DNA of 64,000 nt from Solirubrobacter deserti (GCF_003344625.1 NZ_QPKJ02000006.1:434001-498000); one strand, 5' to 3'; shown: positions 10,095 to 21,664, numbered from the stretch's first letter. Numbers and translations: made by a program. The notes: generated by a model from the sequence alone, not told the origin.

Positions 10095-13000
10095 AGACGA
10101 CGTGCCCGTACTGCGGGGTCGGGTGCGGCCTGGTCGCGGACGTGCGCGACGGCCGCCTCGTCGCCGTGCGCGGGGACACGGACCATCCGGTCAATCGCGG
10201 CGCGACCTGCCGCAAGCCGACCCGCCTGCCGGAGGCCGTCCACGCCCCCGACCGGGCCACGACGCCGCTGCGGCGGGCGTCGCTGGACGAGCGCTGGCGG
10301 CCCGCGTCCTGGCGGGCGGCGATCAGCGACGTCGCCAAGGCGCTGCAGCGCTACAAGCCGGACGAGATCGCGTTCTACATCTCGGGCCAGCTGCTCACCG
10401 AGGACTACTACGCGGTCAACAAGCTCGCCAAGGGCTTCCTGGGCACGAACAACCTCGACTCCAACTCGCGCCTGTGCATGTCGAGCGCGGTCGCCGGCTA
10501 CACGGGCGCGCTCGGCTCCGACGGCCCGCCGCCGTCGTACGCGGACGTCGAGGAGGCCGACGTGCTGTTCCTGCTCGGCTCCAACGCCGCCTCCTGCCAC
10601 CCGATCGTGTGGAACCGGATCCGCTCGCGCGGCGCGTTCCTGATCGTGGCCGACCCGCGCGTGACGCCGACGGCCGAGCACGCCGCGCTGCACCTGCCGG
10701 TGCGACCCGGCACGGACCTCCCGTTGCTGAACGCGATGCTGCACGTGCTCGAGCGCGACGGGCTGCTGGACAAGCGCTTCCTCGAGCGCCACACGCGCGG
10801 GGCCGAGGACGCGCTGACGGTCGCCGCCGACTGGTCGCCCGCGCGCGCCGCCGAGGTGTGCGGCGTGCCCGCCGAGGACATCGTCGAGGCCGCGCGGCGG
10901 TTCGGCGCGTCCAAGCGCTCGATGGCGCTGTGGTCGATGGGCGCCAACCAGTCCGCGGTGGGCACGCTCAAGAACCGCGCGCTGATCAACCTCTGCCTGG
11001 CCAGCGGCAACATCGGGCGGCCGGGCGCCGGGCCGTTCTCGCTCACCGGCCAGCCGAACGCGATGGGCGGGCGCGAGACGGGCGGCCTCTCCACGCTGCT
11101 GCCCGGCTACCGGAGCGTGAGCAACGCCGAGGACCGCGCGTGGATGGGGCGCTTCTGGAACTCGCCGGGAATCGCGCCCGAGCCGGGACTGGCCGCCACC
11201 GAGCTGGTGGAGGCGCTCGAGGACGGGCGCGTGAAGGTGCTGTGGATCGTCGCCACCAACCCGGTCGTCTCCCAGCCTGACGCCGGCCGCTTCGCCGCCG
11301 CGGTGCGCCGCGCCGAGCTCGTGATCTGCCAGGACGCCTACTTCCCGACCGAGACGGGCGCGCTCGCGCACATGATCCTGCCCGCCGCGCAATGGCCGGA
11401 GAAGGACGGGACGATGACCAACTCCGAGCGGCGCGTGTCGCTCGTCCAGCGCGCGCTGGACCCGCCCGGCGACGCGCTGCCGGACTGGGACATCTTCGCC
11501 CGCGTCGGCCGCGCGCTCGGCCACCGCGAGGCGTTCCCGTGGCGGACGGCCGCCGCCGTCCACGCCGAGTACGTGCAGACCACCGAGGGCCGCCTCTGCG
11601 ACCAGAGCGGCATCTCCCACACCCGGCTGCGGCGCGAGGGCCCGCTGCAGTGGCCGTGCCCGTCGCCGGACCATCCGGGCACCGAGCGGCTGTACACGTC
11701 GCGCCGCTTCGCCACCGAGGACGGCCGCGCCCGGCTCGCGCCGACGCCGCACACCGCGCCCGCCGATCCCGTCTCACCCGACTTCCCCCTGACGCTCACG
11801 ACCGGCCGCGTCGCCCAGCAGTGGCACACGATGACCCGCACGGGCAAGTCGCCGTCGCTGCTCAGCGCCGAGCCGCACCCGTTCGTCGAAGTGCACCCGG
11901 ATGACGCCGAAGGTCTGCCGGAGAAGGTGCGCGTACGCTCGCGCCGGGGCTCGGCCGTGCTGCGGCTGCGGGTCAGCGAGAAGGTGCCGCGGGGCGTCGT
12001 GTTCGCGCCCTTCCACTGGGGCGCGCTGCACCTGGAAGCGGGTGAGGGCGCGCTCAACAACGTGACCTCGCGCGCGATCGATCCGGTCTCCAAGCAGCCG
12101 GAGCTCAAGGCCTGCGCGGTGCGGCTGGAGCCCGTGCCGGTGGTGACGGCCGCGCCCGGCGGCCGCCACGTCGTGATCGTCGGTGCGGGGATGGCCGGCA
12201 ACGCCGTCGCCGAGGCCGTGCTGGCCCACGAGCCGAGCTGGCGCGTGACGCTGATCGGCCGCGAGGACGACGCGCCCTACAACCGCGTCCTGCTCTCCCA
12301 GGCGCTCGCGGGGGACATAGACGACGCGCGGCTCGCGCTGCGCCGCCCGGACAGCGTCGACCTGCGGCTCGGCGCCGGCGCGCGCTCCGTCGACACGCGC
12401 GGGCGGACGGTGGAGCTGAGCGACGGCAGCGTGCTCGCGTACGACGACCTCGTGCTCGCCACGGGCTCCGCGCCGTGGGTCCCGCCCGTCCCCGGCCTGC
12501 ACCGCGACGGCGTGTTCGCGTTCCGCTCGCTGGCGGACATGCGCGCGATCCGGGAGGCGGCGGGGACCGCCGAGCGCGCGGTGGTCGTCGGCGGCGGCCT
12601 GCTCGGGCTGGAAGCCGCGCGCGGCCTGCGCGAGCGCGGCGTCGAGGTCACGGTGGTCCATCTCGCCGACCGTCTGATGGAGCTCCAGCTCGACCCGCTC
12701 GCCGCGCGCCTGCTGGAGCGCCGCATCCGCGCGCTCGGCATCAACGTCCTGTGCGGCCAGCGCACGGAGGCGGTGACGGCGAGCGGTGTGTCGCTGGCCG
12801 ACGGCACCGACCTGCCGGCGGACCTGGTCGTGTTCGCCACCGGCATCCGGCCCGAGGTCGCCCTCGCCCGTGACGCCGGCCTGGAGATCGATCGCGGCGT
12901 GCTGGTCGACGACAACCTGCGGACGTCCGCCCCGGGCGTCTGGGCCGTGGGCGAGTGCGCCGAGCACCGCGGCACGGTCTACGGCCTGTGGGCGCCCGTG

Positions 13001-13504
13001 CTCGAGCAGGCGCGCGCGGCCGGCGCGGCCATCGCCGGCCGCCCGAACGCGTTCCACGGCGCCGTCCCCGCGACCACGCTGAAGGTCGCCGGCATCGACC
13101 TCTTCTGCGCCGGCGCGGCCGCGGAGCCGGACCCGCTGGCCGAGGAGGTGATCGTCCTCGACTCGCGCCGCGAGCGCTACCGCAAGCTCGTCCTGCGCGA
13201 CGGCGCCCTGGCCGGCGCGACCCTGCTCGGCGACGTCAGCGACGCCCGCCGCCTGCGCACGCTGATCGCCGCCGGCGAAGCGGTCCCGGAAGACCTGCTC
13301 GAGACGGGCGGCACCGCCGAGCCGAGCGAGGCCGATCACCTCGTCTGCTCCTGCCAGGTCGTGTCCCGCAGCGAGATCCTGGGCGCGATCCGGAAGCGCA
13401 AGCTCACGACCGTCGCGCAGGTCTCCGAGCACACCGGCGCCGCCACGGGCTGCGGCGGCTGCCGCCCGGACGTGGAGGCGTTGCTTGATACCGTCCGCGC
13501 ATGA
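10091..13504 (+). CDS. Assimilatory nitrate reductase fused to its FAD/NAD(P)H electron-transfer partner
   Basis: This 1137-residue single chain should convert nitrate to nitrite. The N-terminal [4Fe-4S] domain has ligands C5, C8, C12 and C40. The molybdopterin domain keeps C129 in a R-L-C-M-S-S context, matching the Mo-coordinating Cys of NapA/NasA enzymes. A dinucleotide-binding C-terminal Mo domain follows at about 550-685. At about 690 an FAD/NAD(P) oxidoreductase begins (G698, G700, G703), ending in a BFD-like [2Fe-2S] domain with C1086, C1088, C1121 and C1124. In Bacillus these halves are separate proteins, NasC (catalytic) and NasB (electron transfer). The GTG start at 10091 is set by the GTGA overlap with nirD and the position of the first Cys. 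The longer open frame upstream lies over nirD in another frame. Confidence 0.9.
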   Translation: MKTTCPYCGVGCGLVADVRDGRLVAVRGDTDHPVNRGATCRKPTRLPEAVHAPDRATTPLRRASLDERWRPASWRAAISDVAKALQRYKPDEIAFYISGQLLTEDYYAVNKLAKGFLGTNNLDSNSRLCMSSAVAGYTGALGSDGPPPSYADVEEADVLFLLGSNAASCHPIVWNRIRSRGAFLIVADPRVTPTAEHAALHLPVRPGTDLPLLNAMLHVLERDGLLDKRFLERHTRGAEDALTVAADWSPARAAEVCGVPAEDIVEAARRFGASKRSMALWSMGANQSAVGTLKNRALINLCLASGNIGRPGAGPFSLTGQPNAMGGRETGGLSTLLPGYRSVSNAEDRAWMGRFWNSPGIAPEPGLAATELVEALEDGRVKVLWIVATNPVVSQPDAGRFAAAVRRAELVICQDAYFPTETGALAHMILPAAQWPEKDGTMTNSERRVSLVQRALDPPGDALPDWDIFARVGRALGHREAFPWRTAAAVHAEYVQTTEGRLCDQSGISHTRLRREGPLQWPCPSPDHPGTERLYTSRRFATEDGRARLAPTPHTAPADPVSPDFPLTLTTGRVAQQWHTMTRTGKSPSLLSAEPHPFVEVHPDDAEGLPEKVRVRSRRGSAVLRLRVSEKVPRGVVFAPFHWGALHLEAGEGALNNVTSRAIDPVSKQPELKACAVRLEPVPVVTAAPGGRHVVIVGAGMAGNAVAEAVLAHEPSWRVTLIGREDDAPYNRVLLSQALAGDIDDARLALRRPDSVDLRLGAGARSVDTRGRTVELSDGSVLAYDDLVLATGSAPWVPPVPGLHRDGVFAFRSLADMRAIREAAGTAERAVVVGGGLLGLEAARGLRERGVEVTVVHLADRLMELQLDPLAARLLERRIRALGINVLCGQRTEAVTASGVSLADGTDLPADLVVFATGIRPEVALARDAGLEIDRGVLVDDNLRTSAPGVWAVGECAEHRGTVYGLWAPVLEQARAAGAAIAGRPNAFHGAVPATTLKVAGIDLFCAGAAAEPDPLAEEVIVLDSRRERYRKLVLRDGALAGATLLGDVSDARRLRTLIAAGEAVPEDLLETGGTAEPSEADHLVCSCQVVSRSEILGAIRKRKLTTVAQVSEHTGAATGCGGCRPDVEALLDTVRA

Positions 13505-14220
13505 CCCCCGGGGCCATGCGCTGGGCCGACACGATGCAGCCGGACCTGCAGGCCGCCGCGGCCTTCTACGGCGCCCTGATGGGCTGGGAGCTCAGCGCCG
13601 ACGGTGACTATCTGATCGCGCGGGTGGACGGGCGGCGGGTCGCCGGCATCGGCCAGGCCCCGCCCGGCGTGCCGGGCGCGTTCTGGTCCACCTACGTCGG
13701 CGTGGACGCGCTCGAGCCCGCGCTCGACCGGCTCGCCGCCGCCGGCGCTTCCGTGCTCGTCCGGCCGATGCAGATCAACCGCGAGGCCCGCGCGGCGGCC
13801 GTCGCCGACCCGGACGGCGTCCCGCTCGGCCTGTGGGAGTCCGCCACCGGCTTCGAGCTGACGCGTGAGCCCGGCGCGTGGGCGATGAGCGCGCTGCACT
13901 CCCCAGACCCCGAGCGCGCGACCCGCTTCTACGCCGACGCCTTCGGGTGGGAGGCCGAGCACACGCCGCCGCTCGTGCGCTGGCGGCTCGCCGGGGCGGA
14001 AGACGTCATCGCCGTCATGGCCCCGGTCCAGGACGGCGTGCCCCCGCACTGGGCCGTGAACTTCCGCGTCGAGGACGTGGACGCCGCCGTCGCGCGCGCA
14101 CCCGGGCTGGGCGGCACCGTCCTGCTCGGCCCGCTCGAGGCCGAAGGCCTGCGCAACGCGGTCATCGCCGACCCACAGGGCGCAGTGATCGCGATCAGCG
14201 CGGGTACTCGCCCTGGATGA
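13501..14220 (+). CDS. VOC family protein with two glyoxalase-like domains
   Basis: The 239-residue protein is built from two vicinal-oxygen-chelate repeats (about 7-120 and 125-235). Each has the A-x-x-F-Y-x-x-x-x-G-W opening and D-P-x-G-x-x-x-x-x-W or I ending typical of this fold. Similar two-domain proteins are usually annotated as glyoxalase or bleomycin-resistance-like, and the substrate is unknown. The ATG overlaps the nitrate reductase stop (ATGA), so it is co-translated with the nitrate genes. Whether it has a role in nitrate assimilation is an open inference. Confidence 0.85.
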   Translation: MTPGAMRWADTMQPDLQAAAAFYGALMGWELSADGDYLIARVDGRRVAGIGQAPPGVPGAFWSTYVGVDALEPALDRLAAAGASVLVRPMQINREARAAAVADPDGVPLGLWESATGFELTREPGAWAMSALHSPDPERATRFYADAFGWEAEHTPPLVRWRLAGAEDVIAVMAPVQDGVPPHWAVNFRVEDVDAAVARAPGLGGTVLLGPLEAEGLRNAVIADPQGAVIAISAGTRPG

Positions 14221-14516
14221 GGCTCCTGATCAGCGCCGTGGTCCTCGCCGCCGTGGTGGGCGCGGTCGTGCTCACGGGTGCCGAGACGCGAGAGCTCCAG
14301 GGCTTCTGCATCGACGGGCCGACCGGCGGCGACTGCGTCAGCGAGCGCGTCGTGGACTGGAGCGGGCCGCTGTGGGTGCCGATCATCATCGGCGCCTTCG
14401 TGGTCCTCGGCCTCGTGCTGTGGCTGGTGCGCCGCGCGACGCGCTGGCTGGTGTTCGCCATCGCCGCCGCCGGGATCGCCGTCGCGTTCGCGGTCATCGG
14501 CTCGGTCGCGCTCTGA
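14217..14516 (+). CDS. Small membrane protein, three predicted TM helices
   Basis: The 99-residue protein has hydrophobic helices at about 3-20, 53-71 and 76-97. Between the first two is a short outside loop containing two Cys (F-C-I-D-G and G-D-C-V), which could form a disulfide. It starts at an ATG overlapping the upstream stop (ATGA), making it the sixth and last gene of the nitrate transcription unit. The family is not recognised. The overlap and normal codon use support a real gene. Confidence 0.7.
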   Translation: MRLLISAVVLAAVVGAVVLTGAETRELQGFCIDGPTGGDCVSERVVDWSGPLWVPIIIGAFVVLGLVLWLVRRATRWLVFAIAAAGIAVAFAVIGSVAL

Positions 14517-14592
14517 GCTGCGCCCGCGTCTCCGCGTCCAGGTGCTCGGACGCGAAGCGCAGCGGGACGCACGTGCCTCGAGGTTCATCGCT

Positions 14593-15594
14593 TCAGAACA
14601 CGCCGCGATACTGCGAGCAGCCGACGCAGACGTCGGGCGGATCGCTGGAGGCGAGCGCCCGCCGGAACGCGCGGTACGGCTCGCCGTGCCAGATCTCTGC
14701 GAAGGACGCGTCGGACAGGCGCCCGAGGGTCGCGCGGTCTGAGCCCATGACCATGCAGCACGGCTGGACGGCACCGCGGTGGGTCACGTACGCGCCGTCC
14801 CACGGCCACGTGCACTGTCCGCCACCCGGGTCCGAGAGCTGCGGGAGCCGGAGCTTGAGCCCGGCCGCCTCCGCGCGCTCCGCGGCGGCGCCGAAGACCC
14901 TGCGCGCGCTCGCCGCGGTGGTCGCGTCCGCGAACAGCGCCTCGGACTCCGCGTACGACCGGATCCCCTCGTAGGAGCCGGCCGCGTCGGTGTCGGAGAA
15001 CACGTGCGAGAGGTTCTGCACCCACAGCTCGTCGACGCCGATGTCGGCCGCCAGCTCCACCAGGGCGCACAGCTCGCCGACGTTGCGGCGCATCGCCACG
15101 AACACGAGCACCACGCGCGGCGCCTCACGCTTCCCGCGCGCCGCGATCAACCCGCGCAGGTTGCGCACGACCTGCTCGAACTGGCCGGGTCGCGGAGCGA
15201 AGCCCGTGCCGTGGCGCACGTCCTCGTACGTCACGGCGCTGGCGCCGTCCAGTGACACGTGCACGTGCCCGGTGCCGGCTTCCACCAGCTCCTCGGCCAC
15301 CACGGACGTCAGCAGGACGCCGTTGGTGTTGAACCCGACGTGCACGCCGCGCCGCGCGGCGTGCCGGATCATGTCCCGCAGGTGTGGGGAGAGCAGCGGC
15401 TCCCCGAGCCCCTGCAGCGTGAGCCGGCGCAGGTCCGGCAACGCGTCGACGAGCGCGACGTAGTCCTCGAACGACAACGCGCCCGCACGTCTCGAGACGG
15501 CGGGCGCGTAGCGGACGAGGCACATCCGGCAGCGCAGGTTGCAGGCGCCGGTGACCTCGATCTGGAGATGCTGTGGTGGGGGCGGCGCCTCCAT
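14593..15594 (-). CDS. Radical SAM protein with SPASM-like C-terminal cysteines
   Basis: The 333-residue protein carries the radical SAM [4Fe-4S] motif C18-x3-C22-x2-C25. A GE-type motif (L-Q-G-L-G-E-P-L) and further barrel motifs (F-N-T-N-G, V-S-L-D-G) follow. The C-terminal part has a Cys-rich SPASM/Twitch-like tail (Q-C-T-W-P-W, P-C-C-M-V-M-G, D-V-C-V-G-C), suggesting an auxiliary cluster. Such enzymes often modify peptides or build cofactors. I see no precursor peptide next to it, and its substrate is unknown. It converges on the nitrate operon, and the secreted protease gene lies 23 bases upstream of its start. Confidence 0.85.
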   Translation of the reverse strand: MEAPPPPQHLQIEVTGACNLRCRMCLVRYAPAVSRRAGALSFEDYVALVDALPDLRRLTLQGLGEPLLSPHLRDMIRHAARRGVHVGFNTNGVLLTSVVAEELVEAGTGHVHVSLDGASAVTYEDVRHGTGFAPRPGQFEQVVRNLRGLIAARGKREAPRVVLVFVAMRRNVGELCALVELAADIGVDELWVQNLSHVFSDTDAAGSYEGIRSYAESEALFADATTAASARRVFGAAAERAEAAGLKLRLPQLSDPGGGQCTWPWDGAYVTHRGAVQPCCMVMGSDRATLGRLSDASFAEIWHGEPYRAFRRALASSDPPDVCVGCSQYRGVF

Positions 15595-15617
15595 GGCCCG
15601 CCCCTACCCAGATTCGC

Positions 15618-16832
15618 CTACCAGAGGGTCACGCCGTACTTGGAGCCGTAGTAGGGCAGCGAGTCGGCGATCGGGAAGTACCAGGAGACGTTCTTCTCGC
15701 CGAAGACGGACAGGCAGCGCTTCTTGCCGTCCTTGACGCGCATGCGGGCGCCGCTGGTCACGCCCTCGGCGCGGAACTTGCCGCCGATCCAGGAGAGGTT
15801 GGAGCCGCCGGAGTCACCGGGCTGGACGCAGGCGCTGTGGCGGGTCATGTTGAACACGGTGTCGCCGCTGCTGTAGGTGACGTCCTCGTCCTTGAGGGAG
15901 ATCGTGCCGCAGGTGAACTTGGTGTTGATGCCGGCCTTGCAGACGACCGTGCCGACGGGAGCGTCGGTCCAGCCGGAGAAGCTGTTGAACGCGCCGTTGG
16001 ACGGGTTGGAATCGAACCACGGGCCCTGGATCCAGTGGCCGGTGTTCTGGTTGCGGACGATCGCGTCGTCGAAGGTCGGGAACCAGCTCTCGAGCGTGGT
16101 GCCGAAGAAGACGCCGTCGTGGCCCCACACCAGCTGGCCGTCGTCGAGGCAGTGTCCCGCGGTCAGCATGTACTTGGCACCAGTGGAGGGGTTGCGCAGG
16201 TTGAACCCGGCCGAGCAGTTGTTGCTGTTGTAGCCGTCGCCGCCGTCCATGTAGTTGATCGTCGGCTCGGGCAGCGAGTCGATCGTCTCCACCGACACGG
16301 CGTCGCCGAACTTGGCGAGCGCCTCGCGCGCGGCGCCGGCCTGCTCACGCGTGGCGGTGATCTTCACCGTGTTGGAGATCGGGTCCAGCGCCAGCGCGGC
16401 GAAGGCGGACTGGCTCTTGACGATCTCGCGCTGCTCGCCGCCGACGTGCGGGTCGCCCCACAGCGTGTTCTTGATCTCGGTGAGCTCCTTGAGGCTGTGC
16501 TCGACCAGGCGCGGCTGCGCGCCGGCGTACTTGACGCGCTCGAGCAGGCCGCGATCGCTCACGTTGACGGTCAGTACGCCGCTCTTGATGTCGAAGTGCG
16601 ACCCAGCGAACCCGTCGCCGAGCTCCTTCTGCAGCTGCTGGTCGAGCGCGATCGCGCGCTCCTGCTGGGAGCCGAGCGTCTTGACCTGCTCGGCCGAGAG
16701 TCCCAGATCACGCGAGATCGCCGCCGACATGTCCTGGATCTCGGAGCGCTTCTCCTGGGCGAGCGCGGGAGCGGCGCTCGCGGCCAAGGTCGAGATCAGG
16801 ATGGTGGACGTCAGTGTCCCTTTGAAACGCAT
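15618..16832 (-). CDS. Secreted S1-family serine protease (streptogrisin/alpha-lytic-like)
   Basis: The 404-residue pre-proprotein has a signal peptide at 1-25 ending A-P-A-L-A-Q. A propeptide of about 165 residues with S1E-type features follows, then a chymotrypsin-fold domain from about 192. Catalytic residues are visible: His227 (T-A-G-H-C), Asp256 (D-D-A-I-V-R) and Ser341 (P-G-D-S-G-G-S). Paired Cys around 206/228 and 298/308 fit the disulfides of this family. It should be secreted and self-processed. The 84-base gap upstream separates it from the same-strand regulator gene. Confidence 0.9.
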   Translation of the reverse strand: MRFKGTLTSTILISTLAASAAPALAQEKRSEIQDMSAAISRDLGLSAEQVKTLGSQQERAIALDQQLQKELGDGFAGSHFDIKSGVLTVNVSDRGLLERVKYAGAQPRLVEHSLKELTEIKNTLWGDPHVGGEQREIVKSQSAFAALALDPISNTVKITATREQAGAAREALAKFGDAVSVETIDSLPEPTINYMDGGDGYNSNNCSAGFNLRNPSTGAKYMLTAGHCLDDGQLVWGHDGVFFGTTLESWFPTFDDAIVRNQNTGHWIQGPWFDSNPSNGAFNSFSGWTDAPVGTVVCKAGINTKFTCGTISLKDEDVTYSSGDTVFNMTRHSACVQPGDSGGSNLSWIGGKFRAEGVTSGARMRVKDGKKRCLSVFGEKNVSWYFPIADSLPYYGSKYGVTLW

Positions 16833-16916
16833 TGGGATGGTGCTCCGTTCGGTTGGGGAGGAACACCCACACAGAGCCCACCGTCCGGGCCCTGATACAT
16901 GCTGCGCGAGAAACTT

Positions 16917-17744
16917 CTACGGCGCGAACGTCTCGGTGCCGATCACGCCCAGCAGCGCGAGCTTCTCGGCGTCCTCGCTGCCCGGCGCGGCGGTGAACAC
17001 GACCAGCATCTCGGTCTGGTTCTCGGCCGTGAGGATCTGGCAGTCGAGCTCGATCAGCCCGACCTGCGGGTGCGCGATCCGTTTGCGGGTCGTCGCCGGC
17101 GCCCGGACCTCGTGCTCGCACCACAGCCGCGCGAACTCCTCGCTCTCGCGCAGCAGCGTCGCCACGAACGCCCGCGCCTCCTCGTCGCGGGCGTGCACGG
17201 CGCGCAGGCCGGCCACGTAGCGGCGCGAGTGCTCGTCGTGGTCCTCGGGCGGCCACAGCGCGCGCTCGGCCGGGTCGCCGGTGAACCAGCGGTAGAAGAC
17301 GCTCGCGCCGCCCACGTGCGCGCCCATCAGTGCCTCGGCGAGCGAGTTCTGGGCGAGCGTGACGCCGAGGTCGTTGACGATCTGCGCGGGCGTGTCGAGC
17401 CGGTCGAGCACGCGCAACAGCGCCGGGGTGACGTGCTCGCTGCGGGTGCCGCGCGGCGGCGGCGTGTGGCCGGCCAGCGCGAGCAGATGGTCGCGCTCGT
17501 CGAGCGTGAGCCGCAGCGCGCGGGCGATCGCGCCGACCATCGCCTCCGATGGCCGCGAACCGCGCCGCTGCTCGAGCCGCGTGTAGAAGTCGGTCGACAT
17601 GTGCGCCAGCGCGGCGACGTCCTCGCGCCGCAGCCCGCTCGTGCGCCGCCGCGGGCCCGGGCGCAGCCCGACGTCCTCGGGCTGCAGCGCCGCGCGCCGG
17701 CGGCGCAGGAAGTGGGCGAGCCCGTCGCGGTCCATGGCGGACAT
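16917..17744 (-). CDS. XRE family regulator with MmyB-like ligand domain
   Basis: The 275-residue protein has an N-terminal Cro/XRE helix-turn-helix (about 8-80). It includes the L-R-R-R-R-A-A-L-x-P-E-D-V-G opening and the T-S-G-L-R-R-E-D-V-A-x-L-A motif that is a hallmark of MmyB-type regulators. A PAS-like MmyB ligand-binding domain covers about 105-265. The ATG at 17744 is chosen over the long upstream extension, which overlaps the divergent SDR gene. An 11-base-arm palindrome at 17766-17790 lies just upstream. In this family the divergently transcribed oxidoreductase is usually the regulated target. Confidence 0.88.
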   Translation of the reverse strand: MSAMDRDGLAHFLRRRRAALQPEDVGLRPGPRRRTSGLRREDVAALAHMSTDFYTRLEQRRGSRPSEAMVGAIARALRLTLDERDHLLALAGHTPPPRGTRSEHVTPALLRVLDRLDTPAQIVNDLGVTLAQNSLAEALMGAHVGGASVFYRWFTGDPAERALWPPEDHDEHSRRYVAGLRAVHARDEEARAFVATLLRESEEFARLWCEHEVRAPATTRKRIAHPQVGLIELDCQILTAENQTEMLVVFTAAPGSEDAEKLALLGVIGTETFAP

Positions 17745-17765
17745 GATCGCGCCTGGCGTGCCCGT

Positions 17766-17790
17766 AGCCAGGGACAGGTTGTCCCTGGCT
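17766..17790. promoter_or_regulatory. Operator between MmyB-type regulator and SDR gene
   Basis: AGCCAGGGACA-GGT-TGTCCCTGGCT is a perfect inverted repeat with 11-base arms and a 3-base centre. It sits in the 93-base spacer between divergent starts at 17744 and 17838. Symmetry, size and position make it the likely binding site of the MmyB-type regulator, controlling both itself and the SDR gene. Confidence 0.65.
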
Positions 17791-17837
17791 GAACCGGTCT
17801 CTGGTGGCGGGCGGCGACGCGCCGCAGCATGCGGTCC

Positions 17838-18569
17838 ATGACCAAGCTCGCCCTGATCACCGGAGCCAACCGCGGCATCGGCCGCAGTACCGCCCTGCAC
17901 CTCGCCCGCGACGGCGTCGACGTCATCGCGACCTACCGCTCCCACGCGGACGAGGCGCGGGAGGTCGTGCGGGAGATTGAGGCGCTCGGCCGGCGCGCGG
18001 TCGCGGTGCCGCTCGACGTCTCCCGCCCGCACGGCTTCACGCTCGACACCACGCCGTTCGGCCGCGACGACTTCGACTTCCTCGTCAACAACGCCGGCTT
18101 CTCCCGCGGCGGCACGGTCGCCGACATCAGCGAGGAGGACGTCGACGCCCTGATCGACGTCCACTTCAAGGGCCCGCTGCTGCTGACCCAGGCGCTCCTC
18201 CCCCGGCTCGCCGACGGCGGCGCGATCGTCAACGTCTCCACGGGTCTGACCCGCTTCACCTCGCCGCAGCGCGCCGTCTACGGCGCGGTCAAGGGCGCCG
18301 TCGAGGTGCTCACGCGCTACCTGGCGGTTGAGCTCGGCCCGCGCGCGATCACCGCGAACGTGATCGCGCCCGGCCCGGTCGCCACCGACTTCTCCGATGG
18401 CCTGATCCGCGACACGCCGGAGATCGCCGCGCACATAGCGTCGCTCACCCCGCTCGGGCGGATCGCGACGGCGGACGACATCGGCGCCGCGATCGCGAAC
18501 CTCCTGCGTCCCGGCAACGGCTGGATCACCGGGCAGCGGATCGAGGTCTCCGGCGGGCTCCACGTCTGA
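17838..18569 (+). CDS. Short-chain dehydrogenase/reductase
   Basis: The 243-residue classical SDR has the cofactor motif T-G-x-x-x-G-I-G (TGANRGIG) near the N-terminus and N-N-A-G. The catalytic Ser lies in V-N-V-S-T-G, with Y-x3-K in Y-G-A-V-K. An Arg follows the first strand region (A-T-Y-R-S), suggesting NADP(H) preference. It is divergent from the MmyB-type regulator and shares its operator. The start at 17838 is preferred over 17829 because M-T-K-L-A-L-I-T-G is the usual SDR opening. The substrate is unknown. Confidence 0.9.
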   Translation: MTKLALITGANRGIGRSTALHLARDGVDVIATYRSHADEAREVVREIEALGRRAVAVPLDVSRPHGFTLDTTPFGRDDFDFLVNNAGFSRGGTVADISEEDVDALIDVHFKGPLLLTQALLPRLADGGAIVNVSTGLTRFTSPQRAVYGAVKGAVEVLTRYLAVELGPRAITANVIAPGPVATDFSDGLIRDTPEIAAHIASLTPLGRIATADDIGAAIANLLRPGNGWITGQRIEVSGGLHV

Positions 18570-21279
<2,710 letters not shown>

Positions 21280-21289
<10 letters not shown>

Positions 21290-21561
21290 TCGTGTTGACC
21301 TACACCCGGCCGGTCGAGGAAGTGGACGCGTTGATGCGCGAGCACATGGCGTGGCTGAACGCCGGCTACCGCGACGGGCACTTCGTCGTCAGCGGCCGCC
21401 AGGTCCCGCGGGTGGGCGGCGTGATCCTCGCGCGCGGCGAAGACCGGTCGGCGATCGAGGCGCTCGCGGCGGCCGACCCGTTCGTGCGCGAGGGCGTCGC
21501 GACGGTGCAGGTCATCCAGTTCCGCGCGTCCCAGAGCGCGGACGGCTTCGACTTCGAGTAG
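21280..21561 (+). CDS. YciI-like protein
   Basis: The 93-residue protein has the YciI ferredoxin-like fold pattern. It starts M-F-V-I-V-L-T-Y-T-R-P, with H-M-A-W-L-N-A-G-Y as the conserved His helix, G-R-Q-V-P-R-V-G-G-V-I-L and D-P-F-V-R-E-G-V-A. Related proteins are small dimers with a conserved His-Asp pair and mostly unknown function. The ATG overlaps the hydrolase end by 10 bases, so it is the last gene of the DAHP synthase unit. A strong GC hairpin follows at 21571-21596. Confidence 0.87.
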
Positions 21562-21570
21562 GCGAGTCGC

Positions 21571-21596
21571 GGGGGCGCCGCGGCGGCGGCGCCCCC
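21571..21596. terminator. GC-rich hairpin between convergent genes
   Basis: GGGGGCGCCG and CGGCGCCCCC form a perfect 10-base stem around a 6-base loop, 10 bases after the YciI stop codon. It lies between that gene and the convergent LAL regulator. There is no clear T-tract, as is common in very GC-rich actinobacteria. It could stop transcription from either side. Confidence 0.55.
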
Positions 21597-21664
21597 GACG
21601 GCGAAACTCATCCGTCACGCGCGACCGTACCGGTTCGCGAAGGCTGAGCGAAATGGTCTTTGGG

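Noticed and set aside
14593..16832. Peptide-modification (RiPP) cluster around the radical SAM gene
   Set aside because: No precursor peptide, no transporter and no second modifying enzyme are visible nearby. The adjacent S1 protease has a normal secreted pre-pro form.
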